Source: Maribacter sp. (GTDB lineage Bacteria; Bacteroidota; Bacteroidia; Flavobacteriales; Flavobacteriaceae). Taken from it: a stretch of 7,390 nt of DNA. A program made the translations under genes and the position numbers. Numbering within the stretch: the stretch's first letter is position 1; every line of letters starts with the position of its first letter. A model generated the notes under the pieces. It worked only from the letters and a program-made list of their open reading frames with translations, did not search any database and was not told where the DNA came from. The DNA lies in contig JAHHKH010000339.1 in NCBI GenBank assembly GCA_018679695.1, forward strand, positions 1 through 7,390. Reading direction: 5' to 3'. Of this stretch, positions 1-7,390 are shown piece after piece.

Positions 1-2
1 AC

Positions 3-281
3 CTTACGGCTAGAGTTAGGCTTAATGATTATTCAAATGAAAGTGCAATTCTTATCCCCCAAAGTATCATCTCCGAGAATGCCACCGGTGATCAATACGC
101 CTATGTTTGTTCCGAAACCAATGATGACAATGAAGCCGTTGTTACCCGAAGTATTATCACTACCGGGAAAACCCAAGACGGATATATTGAAGTACTTTCA
201 GGTATAAGCGATGGAAATTATATTGTAAAAGAAGGTGCAAGAACCGTAAAAGACGGTCAAAAAGTAAAAATCCTTAAATAA
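3..281 (+). CDS. RND efflux periplasmic adaptor (membrane fusion protein), C-terminal fragment
   Basis: This open frame runs from the window edge to a TAA stop at 279-281 and gives 92 residues; the start lies outside the window. The fragment reads like the last beta-barrel strand and membrane-proximal domain of HlyD/AcrA-type adaptors. It has an 'AILIPQSII' strand that matches the conserved 'vliPxxAi' turn of the family, then an acidic loop (SETNDDNEAVV), 'VTRSIITTGKTQDGYIEVLSGI', where family members have 'v..G....g.veI..GL..Gd.Vv', and a closing 'DGQKVKIL'. In the family this protein bridges the inner-membrane permease and the outer-membrane channel in the periplasm. The stop lies 14 bases before the permease start with no terminator between, so the two are almost certainly co-transcribed. 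The family call rests on pattern recognition of a fragment plus the neighbouring permease. No substrate can be inferred. Confidence 0.85.
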   Translation, partial: LTARVRLNDYSNESAILIPQSIISENATGDQYAYVCSETNDDNEAVVTRSIITTGKTQDGYIEVLSGISDGNYIVKEGARTVKDGQKVKILK

Positions 282-295
282 AAGACGTTAGTAAT

Positions 296-3200
296 ATGAG
301 CAAACAGCTGAAAAACGCCAATAAGGAATTTCGACTTTCATCCTGGGCGGTAGACAATCCTTCGGTCATCTATGTTATGATCGCTATTTTCCTGTACATT
401 GGACTTAAATCCTATTTCTCGATGCCAAGGGAGGATTTTCCTGAAATTGTAGAAACCAAGATTTATGTTAGTACTCCCTATCCGGGAAACACTGCCGAAG
501 ATGTAGAACGATTGATAACCGATCCACTAGAGGATCGCTTAAAGGGAATTAGCAATGTTGTCGAAATTGTCTCCACATCGCAAGAAGATTACTCGATCAT
601 TACCGTTGAATTCAATGAGGAAATCACAGTTGAAGAGGCCAAACAAGAGGTTAAAGACGAGGTTGACAGTGAAAAGGCGAGTGAGGACTGGCCGACTTTC
701 AACAATGCCAAAGTTGAACCTAACGTATTTGATTTGAACATCTCTGAATCGTTCCCCATTATGAACGTGAATTTCACTGGGGATTATCCTGTAGAAAAAC
801 TAAAGGAATTTGCGGAACATCTTCAAGATGAAATCGAAGATCTTCCTGAAATTAAGGAAGCCGATATACGTGGTGCACAGGAAAAAGAGGTCGAAGTGGC
901 TGTTGATATCCATAAAATGATGGCCGCCCAAGTCAGTTTCCAAGATGTGATCAATGCCATTGGCAATGGCAACACCACAATGTCCGCAGGGAATTTGAAA
1001 ACTGGTGGACAACGCCGTACTATTCGAATAATCGGCGAGGTTGAAGAACCGAAAGAATTGGAAGATTTCGTCGTTAAATCGGAAAATGGTGCGGTCTATT
1101 TAAAGGATATTGCCGAAATAACCTTTTCTGAAGAAGATAAAACCACCTATGCAAGGGAGTTTGGCGAGAGTGTTGTTATGCTCGATATTAAAAAACGGGC
1201 CGGTCAAAATGCCATATCTGCCGCAGATAAGATAAAGGCACTCGTAAAGGACCAATTAGAGAATTATTATCCTGCTGATTTAAAAATTTCAATTGCAAAT
1301 GATTCTTCTACACGTACATTGAACCAAGTCGATGATTTGGTGAACAACATCATTTTTGGGATTATATTGGTAGTTACAGTCCTGATGTTCTTCCTAGGTT
1401 TTCGCAATGCACTTTTCGTAGGGTTTGCAATTCCCATGTCAATGTTCATGTCGTTTATGATTTTGAACTATTTAGGCGCCTTTGTCGACGGCATGAGCTT
1501 TACTTTGAATACCATGATCCTATTTGGTATGATTATGGGTCTGGGGATGTTAGTGGATAATGGTATCGTGGTCGTTGAGAATGTATATCGTCTTATGGAT
1601 CAAGAAGGGATGTCACGAATTGAGGCAACAAAAAAGGGAATAGGGGAAATTGCCTTCCCTATTATCATCTCTACTACTACAACAGTGGCAGCATTCGTGC
1701 CCCTCGGACTATGGCCTGGGATTTTTGGCCAATTTATGATCTATTTTCCAATTACCTTATCTGTAGTTTTAGGATCTTCCCTTTTCGTTGCCATTTTTAT
1801 GAACTCCATGTTGGTGTCCCGTTTTATGGAAATCGGGGAAAAAGAATTGACCCTGAAACAACTCATTCGACTAAGTATTATCTTAGGCGGGTTTGGCCTT
1901 TTCATTCTTATTGTTGGTGGTCCTGTAAGAGGACTTGGTTCTTTGATGATCATTACTGCAATTCTATTTTGGATCTATAAATATGTGATAAAAGGAGCCG
2001 CGGTTCAGTTTCAACGAGTGGTAATGACACGTTTGGAAAATGCGTATGAAGCACAATTGAAAGGTGCCTTAAGCCGTGGTAATGTCTATTGGTACATTGG
2101 TCTTACGGTTTTATTATTGATTGTCGTATTTATGCTCTTTGGAATGTCACTGGGTAGCGGTAGGACCAAAGTGGAATTTTTTCCTGACAATAAACCCAAT
2201 GAAATCTATGCCTATATAGAATACCCTCAAGGTACTTCAATAGAAAAGACCAATCAGCTGACCCTAGACATTGAAAAACGCGTCTATGAGGTCATGAACC
2301 AGGACAAATACAAAAAGGGTGATTTTAATTTCTTGGTAGAATCGGCAGTCTCACAAGTAGGTGAAGGGGCCGGAAATCCATTTACGGATAGTGGGTCGGC
2401 TGCAGAAATGCCACATCGTGGTAAAATCACACTTTCCATGCGCGAATATAAATACCGTGGTGGGTTGGATACCGAGGAATTAAGGCAGAATATTCAAGAT
2501 GCTTTAAGCGGTATATACCCCGGGGTGGCGATTTCTGTTGAAAAAGAGGCCAATGGCCCACCTGCTGGCTATCCCATAAATATTGAATTGGAAGGAAAGG
2601 ATTATGACGAATTGATCAATACAGCCGAAGATATGCGCAATTACATCAATAGCAAGAACATAGCGGGAATTGAAGAATTGAAAATTGATGTGAACAAGAG
2701 TAAACCTGCGATGGAAGTTGTAGTTGATCGGGAAAAAGCGGGCGAGTTGGGTGTGTCTGTAGGGCAGGTTGGTTTACAATTAAGACGCTCCTTATTCGGG
2801 GAAAAAGCGGGAATCTACAAAAAAGAAGGGGACGATTATGACATAAATGTCCGCTTCAATGAAGATCTACGCTATAATACAAGTGCATTGTTCAATCAGA
2901 ATATCATCTTTAGAGATCAGGCAAGCGGCCAAATTAAGGAAATTCCAGTTTCCGCTGTTGCATCACAACGAAACACATCCTCATTCAGCGCCATTAAACA
3001 TAAGGACAATGAACGGGTAGTTACGGTCTATTCACAATTGAAACCAGGTTTTAGTGATGCCGGGGCCATAGTGACTGAAATCCAAAAAGAAATGGAGGAT
3101 TTTAAAAACCTTCCCCCTGATATTAAAATTGACTTTACCGGTCAAATTGAAGAACAGAATAAACAAATGCAGTTTTTGGTAGGGGCATTCTTTTCGGGAT

Positions 3201-3826
3201 TGGGCTTGATTTTCTTGATACTAATATTCCAATTCAGCGGGATTTCTAAACCTATCATTATAATGATTGCCATATTTTTGAGTTTTATCGGGGTCTTTGG
3301 TGGCTTAATGATAACCGGTAAGCCCTTTGTGATCATGATGACCATGATGGGTATTATCTCATTGGCAGGAATCGTGGTGAACAATGGTGTAGTGCTGTTG
3401 GATTATACACAGATTCTTATTGATCGTAAAATGTTGGCATTGGGTCTACAAGATGGAGATCTCTTATCCAAAGAAGATATGACTGAGGCGATTGTCAAAG
3501 GAGGTAAGGCACGACTTCGACCTGTTTTGCTAACGGCAATTACGACAGTACTGGGCCTCATTCCCCTTGCAATTGGATTGAACATTGATTTCTTTTCACT
3601 GTTTACCAACTTCAATCCGAATATTTATTTCGGAGGTGACAATGTTGTTTTCTGGGGACCCTTGGCATGGACAGTGATTTATGGGCTTATTGTTGCTACC
3701 TTTCTAACACTGATTATAGTTCCCGTCCTATTCAATATTACCTATAGGATGAAGATTGCAGTTAAAAGATGGCGAAGTAAGGGCAATGTAAAAACAGTAG
3801 CTGAAAAACTGGAAAAAGCGGCTTGA
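296..3826 (+). CDS. RND-family efflux permease (HAE1/AcrB-like), inner membrane
   Basis: A 1176-residue RND (resistance-nodulation-division) permease, the energy-coupled inner-membrane pump of a tripartite efflux system. The duplicated RND layout is visible: TM1 at about 22-41, a periplasmic domain at about 42-345, TM2-TM6 at about 348-508, TM7 at about 598-620, a second periplasmic domain at about 621-955 and TM8-TM12 at about 957-1150. TM4 carries 'GMLVDNGIVVVEN' (D421, N422), TM10 'GIVVNNGVVLLDY' (N1029) and TM11 'RLRPVLLT' (R1073, T1080). These align with AcrB D407/D408, K940 and R971/T978, so two of the classical relay residues are Asn here. The protein is longer than AcrB (about 1050). 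Part of the excess is an extra hydrophobic pair at about 522-566 between TM6 and TM7, and part is a longer TM11-TM12 loop. The ATG at 296 is supported by 14-base spacing from the adaptor and by the N-terminal helix before TM1; no Shine-Dalgarno is present. The exported substrate cannot be told from sequence. Confidence 0.96.
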   Translation: MSKQLKNANKEFRLSSWAVDNPSVIYVMIAIFLYIGLKSYFSMPREDFPEIVETKIYVSTPYPGNTAEDVERLITDPLEDRLKGISNVVEIVSTSQEDYSIITVEFNEEITVEEAKQEVKDEVDSEKASEDWPTFNNAKVEPNVFDLNISESFPIMNVNFTGDYPVEKLKEFAEHLQDEIEDLPEIKEADIRGAQEKEVEVAVDIHKMMAAQVSFQDVINAIGNGNTTMSAGNLKTGGQRRTIRIIGEVEEPKELEDFVVKSENGAVYLKDIAEITFSEEDKTTYAREFGESVVMLDIKKRAGQNAISAADKIKALVKDQLENYYPADLKISIANDSSTRTLNQVDDLVNNIIFGIILVVTVLMFFLGFRNALFVGFAIPMSMFMSFMILNYLGAFVDGMSFTLNTMILFGMIMGLGMLVDNGIVVVENVYRLMDQEGMSRIEATKKGIGEIAFPIIISTTTTVAAFVPLGLWPGIFGQFMIYFPITLSVVLGSSLFVAIFMNSMLVSRFMEIGEKELTLKQLIRLSIILGGFGLFILIVGGPVRGLGSLMIITAILFWIYKYVIKGAAVQFQRVVMTRLENAYEAQLKGALSRGNVYWYIGLTVLLLIVVFMLFGMSLGSGRTKVEFFPDNKPNEIYAYIEYPQGTSIEKTNQLTLDIEKRVYEVMNQDKYKKGDFNFLVESAVSQVGEGAGNPFTDSGSAAEMPHRGKITLSMREYKYRGGLDTEELRQNIQDALSGIYPGVAISVEKEANGPPAGYPINIELEGKDYDELINTAEDMRNYINSKNIAGIEELKIDVNKSKPAMEVVVDREKAGELGVSVGQVGLQLRRSLFGEKAGIYKKEGDDYDINVRFNEDLRYNTSALFNQNIIFRDQASGQIKEIPVSAVASQRNTSSFSAIKHKDNERVVTVYSQLKPGFSDAGAIVTEIQKEMEDFKNLPPDIKIDFTGQIEEQNKQMQFLVGAFFSGLGLIFLILIFQFSGISKPIIIMIAIFLSFIGVFGGLMITGKPFVIMMTMMGIISLAGIVVNNGVVLLDYTQILIDRKMLALGLQDGDLLSKEDMTEAIVKGGKARLRPVLLTAITTVLGLIPLAIGLNIDFFSLFTNFNPNIYFGGDNVVFWGPLAWTVIYGLIVATFLTLIIVPVLFNITYRMKIAVKRWRSKGNVKTVAEKLEKAA

Positions 3827-3850
3827 TTTTTCATGTCCAATAATCGAATA

Positions 3851-3894
3851 GAAGACATTCCTGCTCCTTAAAGTTGAATGTCTTCTTTTATTTT
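3851..3894 (+). terminator. Rho-independent terminator after the RND operon
   Basis: An inverted repeat starts 24 bases after the permease stop. GAAGACATTC (3851-3860) pairs perfectly with GAATGTCTTC (3876-3885), and A3850-T3886 can extend it to 11 bp. The loop is 15 bases, and a T-rich run (TTTTATTTT) follows to 3894. This is the expected form of an intrinsic terminator for the adaptor-permease transcript. It separates the pump operon from aspS. The loop is longer than usual, which slightly lowers confidence. Confidence 0.8.
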
Positions 3895-3925
3895 GGTCAA
3901 TACTTAGTAATACTTCTTAAATTTG
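3892..3925 (+). promoter_or_regulatory. Predicted Bacteroidota-type sigma-A promoter for aspS
   Basis: TAAATTTG at 3918-3925 matches the Bacteroidota -7 consensus TAnnTTTG exactly. An upstream TTTG at 3892-3895 can serve as the -33 element with a 22-base spacer, at the long end of what is accepted for this promoter class. The -7 box ends 22 bases before the aspS ATG, so the leader would be short. The -33 box overlaps the T-tract of the preceding terminator, which is plausible in so small a gap. The call is motif-based only; no transcription start is known. Confidence 0.55.
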
Positions 3926-3947
3926 CGTTCTTAAAAACTACCAATAC

Positions 3948-5702
3948 ATGTATAGAAGTCACTCCTGTGGGGAATTAAGGGAATCACACATTAACAATGA
4001 AGTCACTTTGGCCGGCTGGGTACAAAAAACCAGGGATAAGGGATTTGTAGTCTGGGTAGATTTACGGGATCGCTATGGCATAACCCAATTAATATTCGAT
4101 GAGGAAAGATCTTCTAAAGAACTATTGGAGCAAGCTAGAAACCTAGGGCGTGAATTTGTATTGCAGGTCAAGGGAAAGGTTATTGAAAGAACTTCCAAAA
4201 ACTCCAATATCCCTACTGGGGATATAGAGGTTTTGGTACAGGAACTAAACCTATTGAACCCCTCGAAAACACCTCCATTTACCATCGAAGATCAAACCGA
4301 TGGTGGGGAGGATCTACGAATGAAATATCGCTATTTGGATATTCGAAGAAATCCTGTCAAGGAGAATTTGATTTTCAGGAGTAAAGTGACTATGGAAGTT
4401 CGTAATTACCTTTCAAAAGAAGGCTTTATTGAAATTGAAACGCCGTATCTCATAAAATCAACACCCGAAGGTGCCCGTGATTTTGTAGTTCCCAGTAGGA
4501 TGAACCAAGGACAATTTTACGCCCTGCCCCAATCCCCACAAACCTTTAAACAATTGCTAATGGTCGGGGGTATGGACAAGTATTTCCAAATAGTGAAATG
4601 CTTTAGGGATGAAGACCTTCGTGCCGATAGGCAACCTGAATTTACACAGATAGATTGTGAAATGGCCTTTGTTGGGCAAGAGGATATTTTAAATGCCTTT
4701 GAAGGATTGACCCGGCATCTGTTAAAGGAAATCAAAGGGGTAGAAACCGTAGCATTCCCAAGAATGACCTTTGATGAGGCCATGGCCAAATACGGCAATG
4801 ACAAACCCGATATTCGTTTTGGAATGGAATTTGGTGAGCTAAATGCCGTTGCCCAACACAAGGATTTCAAGGTTTTCAATGCAGCTGATTTGGTTGTAGG
4901 CATCGCTGTACCAGGGGTTGCATCGTATTCGAGAAAGGAATTGGATGCACTAGTAGATTGGGTGCGCAGACCACAGGTAGGGGCTAAAGGAATGGTATAT
5001 GTAAAGTGCAATGAAGATGGTACCTTCAAATCTTCAGTTGATAAATTTTATGGCCAATTGGATTTGGCCAATTGGGCCAAGGCTACAGCTGCCAAACCTG
5101 GTGACCTGATTTGCGTTTTATCGGGAGATACAGATCAGACGAGGACACAATTAAGCGCCCTAAGGATGGAAATGGCGGAACGATTGGGGCTTCGAAAAAA
5201 AGATGTATTCGCCCCGCTTTGGGTAGTTGATTTTCCCTTATTGGAATTAGATGAGGAAACAGGTCGATATCATGCGATGCACCACCCATTTACCTCTCCA
5301 AAACCCGGTCAGATGGAGCTATTGGAGACCGATCCAGGTAAGGTAAAAGCCAATGCTTATGATTTGGTCTTAAACGGTAATGAAATTGGAGGTGGTTCTA
5401 TTAGAATACATGATAAGGATATTCAAAGTACCATGTTCAAGCATTTGGGCTTTTCCCCAGAAGAGGCGAAAGCGCAATTTGGCTTCTTAATGGATGCCTT
5501 TCAATACGGTGCTCCCCCTCATGGGGGTATCGCATTTGGTCTAGACCGTTTGGTTTCAATTCTTGGCGGTCAAGAAACAATTCGTGATTTTATTGCTTTC
5601 CCAAAAAATAACAGTGGTCGCGATGTCATGATTGATGCTCCATCGCCAATTGATGAAGATCAATTAAAGGAACTTAATTTAAAATTGGATATACAGTCTT
5701 AG
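3948..5702 (+). CDS. aspS: Aspartyl-tRNA synthetase (AspRS), bacterial class IIb
   Basis: This cytoplasmic enzyme charges tRNA-Asp with aspartate using ATP. The 584-residue length matches bacterial AspRS (E. coli is about 590). An N-terminal OB-fold anticodon-binding domain (about 1-105) contains 'GWVQKTRDKGF' and 'DLRDRYGITQLIF'. The catalytic core follows with 'RYLDIRR' (128-134), the flipping-loop 'STPEGARDF' (171-179), 'ALPQSPQTFKQLLM', motif 2 'FRDEDLRADRQPEFTQID' (219-236, R220) and motif 3 'GIAFGLDRL' (527-535, R534). The bacterial GAD insertion lies at about 290-410 and is followed by 'AMHHPFTSP' (443-451). All core catalytic motifs are intact. The ATG at 3948 starts exactly where E. 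coli AspRS would, and no Shine-Dalgarno is present. It has its own predicted promoter and terminator, so it is probably monocistronic. Whether it also charges tRNA-Asn (non-discriminating form) cannot be decided here: the L1-loop position that is L30 in E. coli is K31. Confidence 0.98.
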   Translation: MYRSHSCGELRESHINNEVTLAGWVQKTRDKGFVVWVDLRDRYGITQLIFDEERSSKELLEQARNLGREFVLQVKGKVIERTSKNSNIPTGDIEVLVQELNLLNPSKTPPFTIEDQTDGGEDLRMKYRYLDIRRNPVKENLIFRSKVTMEVRNYLSKEGFIEIETPYLIKSTPEGARDFVVPSRMNQGQFYALPQSPQTFKQLLMVGGMDKYFQIVKCFRDEDLRADRQPEFTQIDCEMAFVGQEDILNAFEGLTRHLLKEIKGVETVAFPRMTFDEAMAKYGNDKPDIRFGMEFGELNAVAQHKDFKVFNAADLVVGIAVPGVASYSRKELDALVDWVRRPQVGAKGMVYVKCNEDGTFKSSVDKFYGQLDLANWAKATAAKPGDLICVLSGDTDQTRTQLSALRMEMAERLGLRKKDVFAPLWVVDFPLLELDEETGRYHAMHHPFTSPKPGQMELLETDPGKVKANAYDLVLNGNEIGGGSIRIHDKDIQSTMFKHLGFSPEEAKAQFGFLMDAFQYGAPPHGGIAFGLDRLVSILGGQETIRDFIAFPKNNSGRDVMIDAPSPIDEDQLKELNLKLDIQS

Positions 5703-5705
5703 AAT

Positions 5706-5732
5706 AAATCCCGCTTAACAGCGGGATTTTTT
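5706..5732 (+). terminator. Rho-independent terminator after aspS
   Basis: AAATCCCGC (5706-5714) pairs perfectly with GCGGGATTT (5721-5729) around the six-base loop TTAACA. The T run at 5727-5732 is partly in the stem and partly after it. The hairpin starts three bases after the aspS stop codon. This is a compact GC-cored intrinsic terminator and should end most aspS transcripts, so the ClC gene downstream probably depends on its own promoter or on read-through. Confidence 0.9.
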
Positions 5733-5751
5733 AATACTTTTAGATATCAAA

Positions 5752-7390
5752 ATGCCAAATAGGTTAAACACATACTTCACACGTTTCCTTAAATGGAGGT
5801 ATAAACATATCTCGAACAAGACCTTTACCCATATCATGAGTGTGGTCGTTGGTTTTTTGGCAGGTTTAGCCGCTGTAACCCTAAAGAATATCACCTATTT
5901 TATCGAATCCTTGACAGAAAAGGGCATTGTGCTCTCTGGCAACGAGCTGCACTTTATACTACCTATTATTGGACTTACCTTGGTATATCTCTACGTTAAG
6001 TATGTCCATAAGGAAAAATTACAACATGCAATTTCATCAATACTGTTCGCACTTTCAAAAAGAAAAGGGATCATTCCATTAAAAAAAATATGGACTCCCT
6101 TGATTACCGCTCCTCTTACAGTAGGTTTTGGTGGTTCAACGGGATTATTGGGTCCTGCAGTAGCTTCGGGATCAGCAATTAGTTCAAATTTGGGAGGGTT
6201 GTTCCATGTAAATGCCAAGACCCGATCTTTATTGATTGCCTGTGCCTCGGCAGGAGCCATTGCCTCGATTTTTCAATCACCAATCGCTGCCATCATATTC
6301 GCTGTGGAAGTATTTAGCTTGGATTTGACCATGATCTCAATGCTGCCGTTGTTGTTGGCATCCATTTCAGGAGTACTAACCTCCTATTTCTTCTTAGGGA
6401 ATGAGGTGCTTTTTGATTTTAGTGTAATACATACTTTTAAGATCAAAGACACATTATTCTATGTTGCTTTAGGCGTGGGTACTGCTTTCGCTTCTATCTA
6501 TTTTACGAAGATGTATTTTGCCATACTCAATTTATTCAAGCCTTTCAAAAGCCCAAAATACCGATTGTTGATTGGCGGTTTGGCTATTGGCGCCATGCTC
6601 TATTTTATCCCTGCCCTTTACGGTGAAGGTTTCGGTTTTATCAATAACCTACTGGAAGGTGATCATCTTAAGGCATTGGGGGAAACCCCCTTTAATGCCT
6701 ATACAGACAATATTTGGGTGGTTATTCTATTACTTTTAAGTATTACTGTGTTTAAGGCCATTGCTACAACAACAACCTTCGCTGCGGGTGGAGCAGGGGG
6801 TATTTTTATCCCCACCATGGTAATGGGTAGTGCCTTAGGCAATATGTTCGCTAAAGTCATCAACAATATTGGATTAGGATTTAATGTCTCGGAAAGTAAT
6901 TTCACCCTTATAGGTATGGCTGGCTTGATTGCAGGTGTAATCCATGCACCATTGACGGCAATTTTCCTAATTGCCGAAATTACCGGAGGCTATGAATTAT
7001 TCGTTCCATTGATGATTACGGCTTCAATTTCCTATTTAATCACGAAAAATGCCGTTGATTACACTATTTATACCCGGGAATTGGCCCAAAGAGGAGCTTT
7101 ATTGACCCATGACAAGGACCAAACAGTTTTAACTTTAATGCAACTGGATGATGTGATAGAAAAAAATTTTAAATGGGTACACCCAGAAACTACTCTAGGC
7201 GAAATGCTTCATAAATCGGTTGCAAAATCCACGCGGAATATTTTTCCAGTAGTTGATGACAACAAGGCCCTTTTAGGAATCGTTTTATTGGATGACATAC
7301 GCGAATTCATGTTCGATACCACACTCTATGAATCGACCACAGTAGAGACATTTATGCACGCCGCTCCAGAACATATATTCTATAATAGTG
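5752..7390 (+). CDS. ClC-family chloride channel/transporter with C-terminal CBS region (3' end beyond window)
   Basis: The frame is open from ATG 5752 to the window end (546 codons seen, no stop), so the gene is cut by the window, not truncated. The protein is a multi-pass membrane ClC protein. It shows 'GFGGSTGLLGP' (125-135, the GxEGP region), 'SAGAIASIFQSPIAAIIFAVEVF' (166-188, helices G-H), 'AAGGAGGIFIP' (344-354, matching the GGIFxP anion-site motif), 'AGLIAGVIHAPLTAIFLIAEITGGYE' (390-415) and a helix-R 'DYTIYTREL' with Tyr437/Tyr440 as candidates for the central pore tyrosine. From about 465 to 520 there is a CBS domain with 'NIFPVVDDNKALLGIVLLDDIREFM', and a second CBS begins near 529. 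CBS pairs in this family commonly bind adenine nucleotides and regulate transport. The usual gating Glu is Leu133, and the proton Glu (E203 of CLC-ec1) aligns with Val187, suggesting passive anion flow (inference). The start sits 49 bases after aspS, with no Shine-Dalgarno. Confidence 0.93.
   Translation, partial: MPNRLNTYFTRFLKWRYKHISNKTFTHIMSVVVGFLAGLAAVTLKNITYFIESLTEKGIVLSGNELHFILPIIGLTLVYLYVKYVHKEKLQHAISSILFALSKRKGIIPLKKIWTPLITAPLTVGFGGSTGLLGPAVASGSAISSNLGGLFHVNAKTRSLLIACASAGAIASIFQSPIAAIIFAVEVFSLDLTMISMLPLLLASISGVLTSYFFLGNEVLFDFSVIHTFKIKDTLFYVALGVGTAFASIYFTKMYFAILNLFKPFKSPKYRLLIGGLAIGAMLYFIPALYGEGFGFINNLLEGDHLKALGETPFNAYTDNIWVVILLLLSITVFKAIATTTTFAAGGAGGIFIPTMVMGSALGNMFAKVINNIGLGFNVSESNFTLIGMAGLIAGVIHAPLTAIFLIAEITGGYELFVPLMITASISYLITKNAVDYTIYTRELAQRGALLTHDKDQTVLTLMQLDDVIEKNFKWVHPETTLGEMLHKSVAKSTRNIFPVVDDNKALLGIVLLDDIREFMFDTTLYESTTVETFMHAAPEHIFYNS

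Noticed and set aside
25..207. 60-residue open frame on the + strand at the window start
   Set aside because: It is out of frame with the adaptor reading frame that ends at 281, which gives clear membrane fusion protein sequence.
1711..1980. 89-residue + strand open frame inside the permease
   Set aside because: It overlaps the TM6-TM7 coding region in another frame; the permease frame is continuous with family motifs on both sides, so there is no frameshift.
3834..3872. Twelve-codon frame starting ATG TCC AAT after the permease
   Set aside because: It runs through the terminator stem, has no start signal and is too short to support.
4517..5029. 170-residue minus-strand open frame within aspS
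   Set aside because: It is a shadow frame opposite conserved AspRS catalytic sequence. It is low in recognisable motifs and has no promoter or neighbours on that strand.
5051..5075. Direct repeat TGGCCAATTGG (5051-5061 and 5065-5075), each copy near-palindromic
   Set aside because: It lies inside the aspS GAD region encoding GQLDLANWA and is explained by similar codons; no further copies were noticed in the window.
1..7390. A hidden novel defence, mobile or RNA system
   Set aside because: Nearly all of the window is coding for recognised families, gaps are 14, 121 and 49 bases, and no repeats, integrase, toxin-antitoxin or structured RNA beyond the terminators was seen.

Overview
The window looks like ordinary chromosome from a member of the Bacteroidota, most likely a marine Flavobacteriia-type organism. 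This is inferred from the AT-leaning codon use, the absence of Shine-Dalgarno sequences before all three visible starts, a good match to the Bacteroidota promoter element TAnnTTTG before aspS, and the Bacteroidota flavour of the proteins. All genes are on the + strand. No insertion sequence, CRISPR array, tRNA, rRNA or phage-like segment was seen.

Layout: positions 3-281 are the C-terminal end of an RND efflux periplasmic adaptor (membrane fusion protein), cut by the window start. After 14 bases comes a 1176-residue RND inner-membrane permease (296-3826). The two genes are evidently one operon encoding two parts of a tripartite pump. An outer-membrane TolC-like partner is not visible and may lie further upstream. 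The operon ends at a hairpin terminator (3851-3885). A short promoter region leads into aspS, aspartyl-tRNA synthetase (3948-5702), which ends in a compact, strong terminator just after its stop codon. From 5752 to the window end is a ClC-family chloride channel/transporter with a C-terminal CBS region, still open at the end of the window.

The adaptor and permease act together in proton- or ion-driven export. aspS is a housekeeping translation gene, and the ClC protein is a separate membrane anion transport gene. aspS and the ClC gene have no evident functional link to the pump or to each other.

I found no convincing undescribed multi-gene system. The points most worth checking are residue-level. 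The ClC protein lacks the gating glutamate, the internal proton glutamate and the canonical first selectivity motif. The RND permease has Asn at two positions of the classical proton-relay triad and carries an extra hydrophobic hairpin between TM6 and TM7.
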